From Acanthochromis polyacanthus (lineage: Eukaryota > Chordata > Actinopteri > Pomacentridae): DNA of 64,000 nucleotides. The stretch spans positions 24,811,847 through 24,875,846 of the forward strand of contig NC_067135.1 of the NCBI RefSeq assembly GCF_021347895.1, given 5' to 3'. Of this stretch, positions 1 through 10,640 are shown piece by piece. The stretch's first letter is position 1; each line of letters opens with the position of its first letter. Position numbers and translations under genes: made by a program. The notes below the pieces were generated by a model, which did not search any database, had not been told where the DNA came from, and worked only from the letters and a program-made list of their open reading frames with translations.

Positions 1-89
1 TATCTGGACTCCACTAGACTGACTCAGTCGTCTTGTTAAACTGACTCAAATCCTCACACTTGTCCACTTTCCTGCTTCTACCATTAATT

Positions 90-215
90 TTGAGGACAAA
101 ATGTTCACTTGCTGCCTGATATATCCAACCCACTAACAGGAGCCATGATGAAGAGATCATCAGTGTTTTTCACTTCATTTGTCAGCGGTCAGAATGTTAC
201 ACCTGACTGGTTCAT
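90..215 (-). mobile_element. Tc1-like transposon, 5' end fragment
   Basis: The reverse complement of this stretch matches the 5' terminal region of the Tc1-like relics at 17771-18232 and 43633-44027: a block that reads as not-quite TIR, the segment around a CACTGACAGGTGAAGTGA motif, and the ATATATTAGGCAGCAA motif just before the transposase start. Only about 125 bp remain and no transposase codons follow. It lies in the opposite orientation to the Tc1 relics of the tandem gene units, so it is probably an independent insertion. Confidence 0.6.
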
Positions 216-234
216 GCTAATATCTCGGGAACTA

Positions 235-480
235 ACTGGACATCATCCCATACAGCCCTGCTGCTCCAGGTGGGACAGAGCAGAGTGGAGAGCTGTAGCC
301 ACAGCATCCTCCAGCCAGATGATCTGCACAGACCCTCAGCATCTGTCCTGAGATGCCGTCAGGATCCGCAGCCTTCCTCGGGTTCACGGTCCTCAGCACC
401 GCCTCACCTGCTCCTCCTCCAGTGTCAGGTCATGGCTGCTGTGGGTTGGTGGGTGGAGGACATCCATCTCTGGTGGCTGT
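235..480 (-). pseudogene. LINE reverse transcriptase fragment
   Basis: On the minus strand, broken frames give pieces such as LRRVNPRKA and DGISG followed by MLRVCADQLAG-like residues, which resemble the segment just upstream of the fingers of jockey/CR1-type LINE reverse transcriptases. The frame is interrupted several times and no catalytic motif is present. The assignment rests on short matches only. Confidence 0.4.
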
Positions 481-1013
481 AGCTCAAAGCAGGGAAAGAA
501 GGTGTTGAGCTCCTCCACTAACTCGCTGTCAGGCTGATGGGTCTGTAGTTGGCTCTGGCAGCGCTCTACAGCACCCCGTCACCAGACCTGGAGATGGTGT
601 TCCTCTCCCAGAGCAGGTTCTGCACCTTGTAGTTTCTCAGACACCAAGGATGAGAAGATCTTGAAGAAAACGCCCACTGACACTGACTTGATTGCATAAA
701 GATAAATTTATGACAAAGTAGACCAGGATCGATCAGGCTCCATGGATACCCGGCAGCATTCTCAGCTAATATGAACAACTGAGCTTGAATCACAGAAATA
801 GCTCACATATAGAGGTTCATGTATGGAGCGCTCTCTTCACATTTTTGATCAGAAAAAGGTCCTCACTTTTTTCATATAAGGCACAACATTCCAACATGTC
901 ACAGGCACAAGGATCTCTTCTATCGAAACATTTCTAGGAGTAGCATAAAGATTCCATGACTAGCATGAAGATTCCTCTTTTGTATAAACAACATTTCAGG
1001 CACAGGGTTTCTG
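481..1013. other. No recognisable gene
   Basis: Only short unconvincing reading frames were seen. The stretch may contain more decayed LINE sequence, but nothing could be supported. Confidence 0.5.
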
Positions 1014-1084
1014 AAACGCATCTCGAGAAAACCCAAACTGCAATCAACACCTTACAAATAAAATTGAACTGAATTGAATTGAAC
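1014..1084 (+). repeat. L2-type LINE 3' tail fragment
   Basis: A short piece with a TCTGAAACGC..TCGAGAAAACCC core and a terminal run of TTGAA/TTGAAC units. The same end is found after the longer L2-type copies at 12190-12251, 22940-23012 and, reversed, at 57043. It is a dead 3' fragment. Confidence 0.6.
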
Positions 1085-1893
1085 ATAAATCGCTGGTCCG
1101 ATACTCCAACCTCTTTGGTCATCCGAGGCTTGGTGCCAGGACGAGGTGACGAGGTCTGTGCAGAACCTCATTTATCCCAGGACAGCTGTGGTACACTGCT
1201 CCAGGTTGTGGTGAGAACACAGGTGAGCTAATGAAAGAGAAACCTTTTCAAACATCAGCAGCGTCTGATCAAACAGGTCTGATATTAGAGGAACATTTAA
1301 TTCTGGCTCCACTGTTGGTTCATTATTAAGTGTAACTATTCATATCAGACCATTTAGAATTTCAGAATTTAGAGTACAGTTGAAAAGATATTAAATTGTT
1401 TTATTTAATTAATAGAGTCCATTTTTATAACAGGACTAAAGTCTCTTACAGGACATCTACACAGATGAAAACATGATGCTTCTCCTCCTCCTGTTCTTCA
1501 GTGGAGCTGATCAGCTTCAGTTTCCATCATCAGCATCACACTGGTCCAGAAGCTGCTGCAGAAGATGGAGCTGCTGATGTTCTGTCTGTGGAGTCTCCCA
1601 GCAGTCAGTGAGGATCTGGTTTTCTTCAGATGTCCTTCGACTAAAATGTTGCTTGTATCTTATTTTTAACTCACAGGAACAGTCATAAGGACAAAAGTTA
1701 TACTACATTAAATTCAGGGCTGCCAACTTATGACCAGATCTTAGAGTGAGGTTTGGTTTGTGCAGGATGCTGACAGGGGATCTGAGGTCCTCCCCCAGAA
1801 TATTTTGAAAATTTATGATCCCATTTCCTGCATTCTGGTGTAATTTACGAGCATTTTACACATGGTTTGTGTGTGTGTGCGTGTGTTTTTCAG
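1085..1893. other. Intronic or intergenic sequence, nothing recognised
   Basis: No coding or RNA feature recognised. It lies directly upstream of a good splice acceptor at 1893 and may be intron of the gene that follows. Confidence 0.5.
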
Positions 1894-2668
1894 AACTGAA
1901 ACACCATTCACTGACAGCTACAATTTCTTCTGTGAGACTGTCATCCATCAAAGGATTATAGTTGACCAGAAGGTGCTGCGAATGGACAAGCTACGAAAGA
2001 CATTCATGGACATCGTGAAGAATCAAGAGGGTCTTGATGCTTCAGAATACAGGTAACCGAAATATCATGTGTCTCTCTCACGGTTCTTGTAAACAAAAAA
2101 AGTAAATACTACAGGGTTAATTGTTATTGACTTATTCTCACAAAAAAGGGTATGCGCGCATGTTTATGTAAACACACACGTGCATGCGCACACACATACT
2201 CATCTTTCCCCATATTTTTTGTGTTTCAGGCAGGATCTACTGAAGAGGCGGCTGACGCGTGACTTCCCACAGCTCACTTTCCAAAGCCCTGCCAAGAGAA
2301 ACATCACTGAACTTGTTTTTGTTGAGACACTGTCAGCTGATAGACTATTACAAAAGATACCTCCACAGTCAGGTACATCTACTGAGTCCACTAAGGTAAA
2401 GCCAAGCTGAAAGCCAAACTGAAAGTGACAGTGAACACATGGCTAGCACATCTGGATGACTAAAAACCCTGCCCCTGATAGTGTTTTGCAGATAGTCCAC
2501 TGTAGTTGCAAGACAACCAAATGTGAAACTGAAAGATGTTCTTGTATGTCTGCAAGACTGTCTTGTACAGATGTATGTCGGTGCCAAGCATGCGAGAATG
2601 TTTCAAAAGAAACAGAGGACAAAGCTGTATGGGATGATGACTTTGATAAAAGTGATATTGATGAGTAA
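1894..2668 (+). CDS. Last three exons of a CXC-type cysteine-rich protein gene
   Basis: Three exons join in phase: 1894-2052, 2230-2395 and 2492-2668 (TAA). Acceptors end in TTTTTCAG, GTGTTTCAG and TTTTGCAG, and the donors are AG|GTAACC and AG|GTAAAG; all phases agree (2, then 0). The first two exons encode a basic, helical region with FFCETVIHQRIIVDQ and DLLKRRLTRDFPQ. The last encodes a cysteine cluster spaced CxC-x4-C-x4-CxC-x6-C-x3-CxC-x2-C, followed by an acidic end (DDDFDKSDIDE). The spacing resembles tesmin/TSO1-type CXC domains found at the end of many fish and cnidarian proteins of transposon origin. Upstream exons are not identified. AATAAA at 3182 lies beyond a SINE in the 3' UTR. 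Function unknown; it could be a host gene or the 3' part of an old transposon gene. Confidence 0.6.
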
Positions 2669-2718
2669 TATATGCACCATGTCACCATGTCCAGTTTTTC
2701 TTTTTCTTTCTTTCTTTC

Positions 2719-3087
2719 ATCCATCCATCCATCCTCTATACACCGCTTTATCCTCACTAGGGTCGCGGGGGGAGCTGGAGCCTATCCCAGCTGACTCGGG
2801 CGAAGGCAGGGGACACCCAGGACAGGTCGCCAGTCTGTCGCAGGGCTACATACACAGACGAACACTCACACTCACATTCACACCTACGGGCAATTTAGAG
2901 TACTCAATTAACCTCAGCATGTTTTTGGACTGTGGGAGGAAGCCGGAGTACCCGGAGAAAACCCACGCATGCTCAGGGAGAACATGCAAACTCCATGCAG
3001 AAAGATCCCAGGCCCACCCCGGGATTCGAACCAGGGATCTTCTTGCTGCAAGGCGAAAGTGCTAACCACTACTCCACTGAGCAGCCC
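2719..3087 (-). repeat. tRNA-derived SINE (family A), full length
   Basis: Read on the minus strand it begins GGGCTGCTCAGTGGAGTAG with a tRNA-like A box, continues to a B box GGTTCGAATCC, and ends in GGATGGATGGATGG. It is flanked by TTCTTTCTTTCTTT-type sequence on both sides, a plausible target-site duplication although low in complexity. Other copies are at 12253-12519 and 25617-25978. It sits in the 3' UTR of the CXC gene. Confidence 0.85.
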
Positions 3088-3187
3088 TTCTTTCTTTCTT
3101 TCTTTTTTTCTATATTTGTATGTGTATTAATCTATATTTTCATATTCAGAGACACTGTCGTATTTAAATAATGGTATAAAAAATAAA

Positions 3188-3815
3188 TGTTTTATACCAT
3201 ACTTGTGAATGACTCTGACCTTTTGTGCATTTATTTTTTTGTCTTATTCCATTTTTGTCATTATTCCGATTTAGGAGGGCGCGGTAGTAATTCAGTTGAT
3301 TTTCAGCCATTTATGGCCATGGTGTGCATTTTTTATTTTATATCTTTCATTACACAGTAGGTTGTGATATTTTTAATATATGACACATAAGCTTTTAGCT
3401 AAATGTACTATATATTTCATTGTGCTGGGTGAAAATCACTTAAGTTGAAGCGTTTCCTTCAAGAAATTAGCTACATTTCTCACTCTGAATTCACCTATGT
3501 GTACACTAAGGCACAAATACTTGTTTCAAATGTTTGGTAGATGTGTTTATGACCTTTGATAAAGATTTTGTGTTGTCAGAATTAACATAGCACTTAAAAC
3601 AAGCAAAAACAGCAGCACCAGATTTTCGTTTTTTGGGTATTCTCATAAAGATACATTTCTGGCTGGTGACAAAGTTCGGACGAATATTCTGAGTAGAACT
3701 TTTAACCCAGAGTCTAGAAGGGTATTGTCTATGAAAAAATGCATTGAACACGTAGATCCAGCGTAGTGGAGTGAAATTCACTTTCTAGGCACTTTTTCCA
3801 TGGTCCCAATACAGC
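3188..3815. other. AT-rich sequence without clear gene
   Basis: A 91-codon minus-strand frame (3506-3781) has no recognisable domain. It may belong with the minus-strand exon at 3816-4004, but no good splice pair was found. Confidence 0.4.
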
Positions 3816-4004
3816 CTAAATGCAGGTTCTGTAAGTTTCCCACCGTTTCCGTGTAAAGTCCTGCACGTCTTCGCCCTGGACATCTGTGAGATGCATATAG
3901 CATCGTTTCGATCCTTTTTTAGTAACTTTTGAAGGCGGTTTCCTTGTCTTTCTTTTCTTTTCGTCATCTTGGCTGGTATCTGTGCTAGATACAGTCGACG
4001 CCAT
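3816..4004 (-). pseudogene. First-exon-like fragment of a CXC/transposon-type protein
   Basis: The minus-strand frame starts with MASTVSSTDTS, is rich in lysine and threonine, and then shows a HLTDVQGEDVQDFTRKRWET segment. Openings of this kind, with His-Leu-Thr-Asp and a conserved Trp, are known at the start of multi-exon fish and cnidarian proteins whose last exon carries a CXC cluster like the one at 2492-2668. It stops soon after and no donor was found. It points toward the CXC gene from the opposite strand, so it is not simply its first exon. Confidence 0.35.
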
Positions 4005-4636
4005 GTTGTGTGTTTATCTGATACCACGGCAACAGGACTCGGCTCCTATTGGTCCACGTAACCAAAAACCACTGCACGCACTGCAAATCCTAGTCCACCC
4101 GTGTAAATATCACTACGCCACAGTAAAAAAAAAAGACCGACACAAAAACGCTAATTATTAAAAAATGACTGGACACGGTGAGTAGAAACTTTTTTGGGTA
4201 CTAATTAGCAATAGATATATCTTATAAAGCAGAGTTCATGTAGATCCACATGAGTGGAACGAACCAACACAATCTCGTTCAGCCAATACAGCCTATTACG
4301 CACTGAGAAACATCCACAGTCTTCTTACCATAGACATATATATGTAGATGCCTCATAGGCTGTCGAGAGACGTGCTTACAACGCCGCCATCTTAAAACGG
4401 GGCCAGCGGAGGCAGCGGTGCATAGACATCTACGAGGCAAGAGGTACTGCTGAATCTCAAAGTAGAATTATGCGCTGAATTTTGATCCGATTGCCAAACT
4501 GTTTGATTTTATAGAAACGTCACACGTGTAGCTACTATACAAGGTGCTCGGATATTTTTTACAATGCTGGTTTTGCCACTCAACACTTAAGCTACACACC
4601 ATCTCCCTCTGACTCCAGCATAGTTTTAAACAGCAG

Positions 4637-4739
4637 ATGAGCTTCGCGAAAAATGCGGACTTCTGTCCAGCCTATGGATGCTCTAATGAGCGCTGTAAGG
4701 AAACAAGCTCGTGGGATTACTTTTCACATGTAAGATGTA
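4637..4739 (+). pseudogene. THAP-domain start exon, first of two in the P-like element
   Basis: ATG at 4637 opens a frame with CPAYGCSNERCKETSS, giving the Cys-x3-4-Cys start and Asn-Glu-Arg of a THAP zinc finger. The next residues read GITFHM in the +1 frame, as expected in a THAP domain, so there is a one-base frameshift. A donor GTAAGA follows at 4740, the place where THAP genes usually end exon 1. It is a broken DNA-binding exon of a transposase. Confidence 0.6.
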
Positions 4740-5139
4740 TGTAAGGAATAATATATTGTTAGCAGGTTGTCATAGCTAGAGTGAAATAAACGCCGAAAAG
4801 ACGGATAGAACCCCATCAGCTCTGTGTCTGGCTTCTACCCATGATCTAACAGCTCTCTACATAATCCTGTGTATTACACAGCTGCTTACCGGTGAAATAA
4901 CTGATCTGAGACAATTTTTTGTTTAAAATTCGATGTTATGAATCTAGTGTTCCTAGCAACAGCCTGTTACAAAGAAAGAAAACAGACTTACTGCAGTAAT
5001 TGGTGGGTTAGAATACAGCATCTGATAGATCTAATAATAGCCCTGATTTATGATGGAACTATTTTTGTTGTAGACAATTCTTTATCTCTGGCTACTTTTC
5101 TCACATGTTTAAGCTTTCCCAAAGAACGTGATTTATACA

Positions 5140-5530
5140 CGTGATATAATAGTAATAATAACAGTAATAATAATAATAATAACGATAAAAAAATAATAGT
5201 AATAATAGCAGTAATAATAGTAATAATGATAATAATAATTGATATAATAGTAATAGTAGTAGTAGTAATAATAATAATAATAATGATAATAGTAATAGTA
5301 ATAGTAATAGGAGTAATAATAGTAAGACTAATTATAACAGTAGTAATAATAATAATAATGATAGAAGTAATAGTAATAATAATAATCATAATAATAATAC
5401 CAGTAACTGTAATATAAAAATAATAAACAATAATCATACAATATTATAGGAATATAATGATAATTATATGAATAGCAATAACAGTAATACAGGAGTAGTA
5501 CAATAATACAAAAATAATAATTGTACTCCA
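5140..5530 (+). repeat. AAT-rich imperfect microsatellite
   Basis: About 390 bp of AAT/AGT/GAT trinucleotides. Long open frames here read only Ile/Thr or Ile/Val and are artefacts of the repeat. It lies inside the P-like element. Confidence 0.95.
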
Positions 5531-5985
5531 ATGAAATGTAAAGCTGTAAATGTAAAGTTAATAAAACCTGAGCACATCTGAATGTTTTCTGTTTGTTTTT
5601 TTTGTTTGTTTGTTTTTGTTTGTTTTTTCTATTTATATCTGTCTATCTATCCATCTATGTATCTAGCGTGTCTGGCGTTTGTTACAAGCAAACCCCGTCA
5701 AAATTGCTTGAGAATTGACCGATTTATGACAACTTTAATTGGATAAGCACATCATTCCTCTATGGAAGTAATGCCTTGTAGGAGCGAGTGGCCCCGTTCC
5801 AAGATGGCGACGCTGCAGGCACGCCACTCGAGTGGGCGGCCGCAGTCAATGAGGCGTCTACGTATAGACCCCTTTCACATGACGTATGCATACTTAATTA
5901 GGCAGCTGCGCGTGCAGACCCGGTTCAAAACAAAGCCTGTTTACCTGGCCAAGAGGTGATATTGCAAGCACATATTACGCTAAAT

Positions 5986-6087
5986 ATGCCTTCTTGTGGT
6001 GCTGTCGGCTGTCAGAATCGTAGTAAAGCAGATGATATGGCAGCTGTGACAGCAACCAGGTGGAACTTGCTTTGTTACCGCGGCTAA
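5986..6087 (+). pseudogene. Second THAP-domain start exon in the P-like element
   Basis: ATG at 5986 encodes MPSCGAVGCQNRSKADDM, a typical THAP opening (Cys-x4-Cys-x-Asn-Arg). It then runs to a stop at 6087 without the later His/Pro part of the domain. Truncated or frameshifted. It reads in the same direction as the exon at 4637, suggesting that two related elements were joined or nested. Confidence 0.6.
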
Positions 6088-6197
6088 ACGTTTGGTTTAC
6101 TTAATACTGATTTCCGCGTTCTCCGGAGCAGTCGTTATGTTGATATCACAGTTCCTGCTGATATACCGGAGAAGCCCTGTTAAAGTATGTTAAAGTA

Positions 6198-6491
6198 GTG
6201 CCTGATAACGCATTGAAGGACTACTTTAATACCCAACATGCCGAACCAGGCCAGCAGCAACAGGACAGCACACAATCTGCTGCATCCAAACAGCAAGAGG
6301 CCGTGTGCGGCAGGCAGCAGGAGGTGGCTGTCAGCGGCGGCAGCCCCAAACAACAGCCGCCACCGCCTTCTCAAAGCGAGCCCATTGATGCGGCCAAAGC
6401 CGAGACGTGCAATTTCCTAAACGCTATCTTTCTGTTCTTGTTCAGGGAACTCCGAGACACCCCAGTCGTCAGACACTGGCTCACCCATTAA
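6198..6491 (+). pseudogene. Gln-rich frame inside the P-like element
   Basis: An open frame of 97 codons contains ALKDYFNTQHAEPGQQQQDS and a Pro/Gln-rich stretch. A TTCTTGTTCAG acceptor-like site near 6445 would open another frame. This may be a second transposase exon downstream of the THAP start, as low-complexity linkers often follow THAP domains, but no family match is recognised. Confidence 0.3.
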
Positions 6492-6591
6492 ATTAAAGTG
6501 GAATGTGGATGAGCTCCTGCACCGGGTCTGCGCGCGCATACCTTGAGTTAGTAAACACTGCAAGGGGTCTATATATGTCTATGCTTCTTAC

Positions 6592-7613
6592 CGCAAAGGT
6601 ACAAAGCTGCTGGTCTTCTCCTTCCGGTATCAGATCGACCTCACGTCATTGGTGCATTCAGGTGCACTCGGACAATGAAGTTGCGTTCATGAGTGTCGGA
6701 AATCGGAGTATCAGTAATGTAAATTTCCAACAAAAATTTTGGGGAGCACACAGGGTGGTCAATCAGATCACGGGTGACTACGGCTTTCAAACACAGGGTT
6801 ACACAGGCTACACAGGCTTTCAAACAAAGGTGGTCACTCAGAGACAGCCAGCCTGACAGCTGCACAATGACAGGGGACCGGAATATGCGGACCGGATTTT
6901 CACAAACCTGGAGTTCTCTGGAGTAAAAACGCGAACTGGATTTCGCCATATTCCCATAACAGCAAAGTGGAACTTTTTTGCCCGTGTGATATTTGGAGTG
7001 TGGTGTGAGAGCATGTGAAGGGACTGAGTTGCGTGTGTCTCACGGCCAAAGCGTGAGAGTTGGCTGCCCTGTAACTTTGGCCTCATTTAAATCCCTGATC
7101 AGCCGCTAAAGAACCGACAGAGTCAGCAGCAGATTTTAAAAAGTCTTGCAGAGATAACAGTCGTTCCAGAATTGGAGGACATTCAGACTTCAGGATTTTT
7201 TAAAAAAAAAAAAACCTTCTCTTTTACAATTTTCGGCTCCATATTCATCAATAATAGGCAATAAACTATCAAAGGCTCAGCTTACACATCAGTGGTAGCA
7301 TTTTTATTCCATGTTTTATTTCTTGTTTGCTAACCCTACTCTAATCACAGTAACAGGATTGCTAATCCATGCTAATGTGATCTTTTTCTCTTTTTACTGC
7401 TGACCAAGAGGACAAAGTGACTGATGGAAAACAGTCAGAAGAATGAGTCTGAGCCTGATAATATGAGGTAGAGTGAGACATTCGATCATGGCTGATGATG
7501 TTCTGAAATTTTGAAAAATAAAAGAGAGCACATAGCTTTGCTTGACCCATTTTTAAGAAAACTGTTTAATGATGTTAATTTTAGTGCATTGTGTGCCAGT
7601 TACAGCAGGAAGA
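6592..7613. other. No recognisable gene
   Basis: Only short frames; a run of A residues at 7201-7214. Nothing further supported. Confidence 0.5.
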
Positions 7614-8030
7614 ATATTTATTTATTTTATTTTAACGTTTATTTGGCAGGGACAATACATACAACATTGTCACAAAAAAAGGGAAAATGCGATGCATGTA
7701 AGACGTCTAGCTTCAGCTAATTTGCAGTCTTTGTCCCTGGTCAGGCATTTAAAATACAATAAAATATACTAAATACAATTAAAAAATGCAATGACACAAA
7801 TATAGTGAATAAATAAACACAGTTGCAGTTGTCAATTCCCGATCAAAGAAAACTAAGTTGAATTTAACACTGAACATTAGTGAAGTGCTGTCATGTTGAC
7901 GACGACTTGTAAGAAATTAATGTTCGCACTTCTGCTGCTTGAGCCAATATTTAACTTTCACACTAAACCTCTTCAGTTCTGTCTGGGATTTAATTTCTGA
8001 TGGTAAAGAATTCCATAGGAATGTTAATGT
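7614..8030 (-). pseudogene. LINE 3' end: ORF2 C-terminus and 3' UTR
   Basis: On the minus strand, WNSLPSEIKSQTELKRFSVK and WLKQQKC followed by a stop give the typical C-terminus of a CR1/L2- or RTE-type ORF2 protein. A 3' UTR ends in AATAAA-like repeats (AAATAAACG, AAAATAAAATAAATAAA), read from 7614 upward. The rest of the LINE is absent, so it is a 5'-truncated copy. Confidence 0.6.
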
Positions 8031-8273
8031 GAATGAATCAACTCCTCCCGGTCATACTAACTGTCATGTTCCTCCAATCACAGGCTGAGAAGGAGGGGTG
8101 GCAGCAATCTACCATTCTAGCTTAACAATGAACCAAACACCTAAACCTGGTTACAGCTCATTTGAAAGTCTTACTCTAAGTCTCTCTCATCCAGACCGGA
8201 AAGCTCAGAAATCAGTTTTATTTGCAGCAGCGCCAAGATCCCAAAATGGTTTTTGGCCAGCCACTAGGTGGCA
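8031..8273. other. No recognisable gene
   Basis: No coding or repeat assignment made; precedes the short palindrome at 8274. Confidence 0.4.
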
Positions 8274-8310
8274 AATGGCATATGGCAGAGCGGTTCTGCC
8301 ATATGCCATT
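8274..8310. repeat. Perfect 16-bp inverted repeat (hairpin)
   Basis: AATGGCATATGGCAGA at 8274-8289 and its exact reverse complement at 8295-8310 are separated by five bases. Each arm contains CATATG. It may be the core of a miniature inverted-repeat element or a site in an old transposon; nothing coding is near. Confidence 0.8.
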
Positions 8311-8439
8311 CAGCAGAGGCTTATGGCGGGCTCGGGATTGGTATATGGCAAAATTGTGTGACTGCTGGTTTACTGCCAGAGGGAGCAGTGCTGCAATGCC
8401 AGTTGTTTTGCCTACCAGCCAATTCACTTTAAGGTAGTG

Positions 8440-9054
8440 TTCATTCCCGACGTGTTTTTTTTCTTCTTTATTGACAACACAGCTGAATCATTGTTGAGGC
8501 TACTCACAAAATGCTGTCATGCAATGTGCTTTTGATTTACGTGCAGTGCGATTTAGGTTTATTGTATTTTTTAAGTTTCTCACACTGACGTCTGTACACC
8601 TATGACCACCGATGAGTACAGTTAATCTTACTCTGAGTTTTTATTTCATTTCTCAGACTTTTTATCTGACTTCCTGATTCATGTTGACATTGACAGTGAC
8701 AGCCTTTCGACTGCACTCGGTTCATTATTAGCCTCAAATGGCTTTTCTCAATGTGCAAAAAAAAGCTCACAGTTTTCATCACATCCTTGACCTTGTCCTG
8801 ACTTATGGTATAGAAACAGAACAGCCAATAATGTTTCCCCAGAATCCTCTTCTGTATGACCATTTTTTGATAACATTTTGTAACCCAGGTAAAATGAGAC
8901 CATCTAAAACAGTTTTTGTTGGCAATCAAGCTGCTCCGTTTACATTGGACAGCTCAGCTGTCTGTCAATAAAAACAGACCAATGGTAACACACCTTGGCC
9001 TCGCCTTACACCTGGTGCAGCTGAATTACTGCATGCATGCAGTCAGTGAAAGCA
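8440..9054. other. Probable decayed LINE 5' part
   Basis: No clear domain. The frame that enters the reverse transcriptase relic at 9055 begins in the last part of this stretch. Confidence 0.35.
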
Positions 9055-9650
9055 ATGTGATGCATTTGAAGGCGTATGACACAGTCGACCATCAAATCCT
9101 ATTGACAAAGCTCACATATTTTAATTTCTCTGCGGTCACCATATCATGGTTTAAATCTTACTTTTCTCGTAGAACACAATGTGTAACGGTTGGTGGTTGA
9201 TCTTTCTATCTCTGCTGCCATGCTGGAGTACCTTAGGGCTCTCCCCAAGGCCCTTCATTATTTTCATTAGATGCTAATGATCTTCCAGATGTCTGTCTGG
9301 GGCCTAATGTGCTGATGTATGCAGACGACGCTGTGATCTTCACTCAGGAAAAGAATGCAGTGACAATTGCTGCAAACTTGTCAAAGGCTTTGACTGAACT
9401 TTCTCATGCTTAACTCCAAAAATAACCTGTTTTTATGATGTTTTTATGATGTTCACCATGAGTAGTATTACTAATACAAGGTCAGCCAACAGGGGTGATT
9501 GTGAAGTAAAATCTAGAAAGTCCTCCTTTGCACAAAATGCCTTATCTATGAAGGGTTTCACAAATTGATATACTTTACCTTTGGCTATGACAAAAATCTC
9601 CACCTTTGCCAGTTTTAAGCAACAGTATAAAGTATGGCTGATTAACAATC
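9055..9650 (+). pseudogene. LINE reverse transcriptase relic (CR1/L2 group)
   Basis: Plus-strand pieces in order are KAYDTVDHQILLTKL, a SWFKSYFSRRTQ segment, a GVP-then-GSPQGP block and MYADDAVIFT. These are the fingers, palm and YADD catalytic box of a LINE reverse transcriptase, with stops and frameshifts between them. At 9480-9640 a C-terminal block (RGDCEVKSRKSSFAQN-like) follows after a large deletion. A second copy of that C-terminal part lies at 22172-22345. Inactive. Confidence 0.75.
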
Positions 9651-9789
9651 AAAGTGCACTGAGAAAACATTGAGAAAAACAGGCACTTTAACTATTAGCA
9701 CTTTATGACAGACTCTGCCTCTAAAAGATTTTACTAAATAAAAGGTTGAACCCAGTCAGAATTAATTTATCATCATTGTTGTTAGTTGT

Positions 9790-10640
9790 TGTTTTACAGT
9801 TTTTCTCGATTGCTTAGACACATTCCTGGAAAGCTGCTCTCCTTTTCCCTAAACTGTGAACACAAAACCCCATTTTCAAGCTACATTCACAAAACCTCTG
9901 ATTCTTCTTGCAAAACCAAACTTTCACCCCAAAACAGTTCAATCTGTGCTCAAAACTGAACTTTTCTGTCAAATCATGCCTCAAGTCAATCGAAATTAAA
10001 TACTCTACTGAGCAGTCACTAAACACTACATAGAAAAAAGGAAAACACAATGCTCAGGACATAAAGCGGTAGAAATAAATGGTTATTTAAGCTAAATGCA
10101 TGTTACAAAACTAAATACCTGAGCATTTATAACACTTGTACATAGAAAAAAGAATTTGCAAAAAAACAGAAATCCTGTGCATTTACATGGAGCACTTGTA
10201 CGCAAAAATAAAGCACAAAACTTTACAAATGAAGTACAAAGAAAAGAAGTGCATTACTCTGCCACAGCATCATTTCTCCGTACTGGGTCAGACCACAGGA
10301 CTTCATCTACATCACAGGACACGTTTTCTCTGGAAAGAAGGACCTAGTCTGTCTGATCCAGCCCTAGCATGCATCAACAGAAACATCAGCACATGTCAAG
10401 ACCATTGATGGAACAAGATTTTCCCAAACTATGGCTGCTGCTCATAAACCTTCCACGTTCATGTAGAGAAGAATTCTGCTATAGGATTCAGAAAGGGAGA
10501 ATATGGAGGCAGAAAAATCACAATGACTTGAGGGTTCATATTGAACCATTCCCAACTCAATAGTCCTCTATAAAACTATCATTGTCCCAGGTGTATTTAT
10601 GTGTATCATCAAAATCCAACTGAAAAACTCTCTGGAACAA
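9790..10640 (-). mobile_element. IS630/Tc1-type transposon relic
   Basis: The left end begins ACAGTTTTTCTCGATTGCT, a sequence known at the end of fish Tc1/IS630-like elements. The minus strand at 10265-10563 carries the C-terminal part of a DDE transposase: a SAS-IFSLSES region equivalent to a PPYSPFLNPIE motif, then ADVSVDAC, GWIRQT and RSFFP in order. Stops and frameshifts interrupt it. The far end was not located. Confidence 0.55.

Larger units (their letters stand above)
4329..6583 (+). mobile_element. P-like DNA transposon, non-autonomous
   Basis: The ends are inverted: CATAGACATATATA at 4329 and TATATATGTCTATG ending at 6583. Both sides carry the same 8-bp sequence CTTCTTAC (4321-4328 and 6584-6591), a target-site duplication. 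Inside are two THAP-type start exons (4637, 5986), both reading inward. A subterminal block near 4340-4410, containing CCGCCATCTTAAAACGGGGCC, is repeated inverted near 5785-5880. An 8-bp duplication plus THAP domains fits the P superfamily. No transposase core was seen, so the copy is internally deleted or rearranged. Confidence 0.65.

Noticed and set aside
3506..3781. 91-codon minus-strand frame as a gene
   Set aside because: No domain, no splice link and no repeat support could be found.
5048..5437. 129-codon Ile/Thr-rich minus-strand frame
   Set aside because: Translation of the AAT microsatellite.
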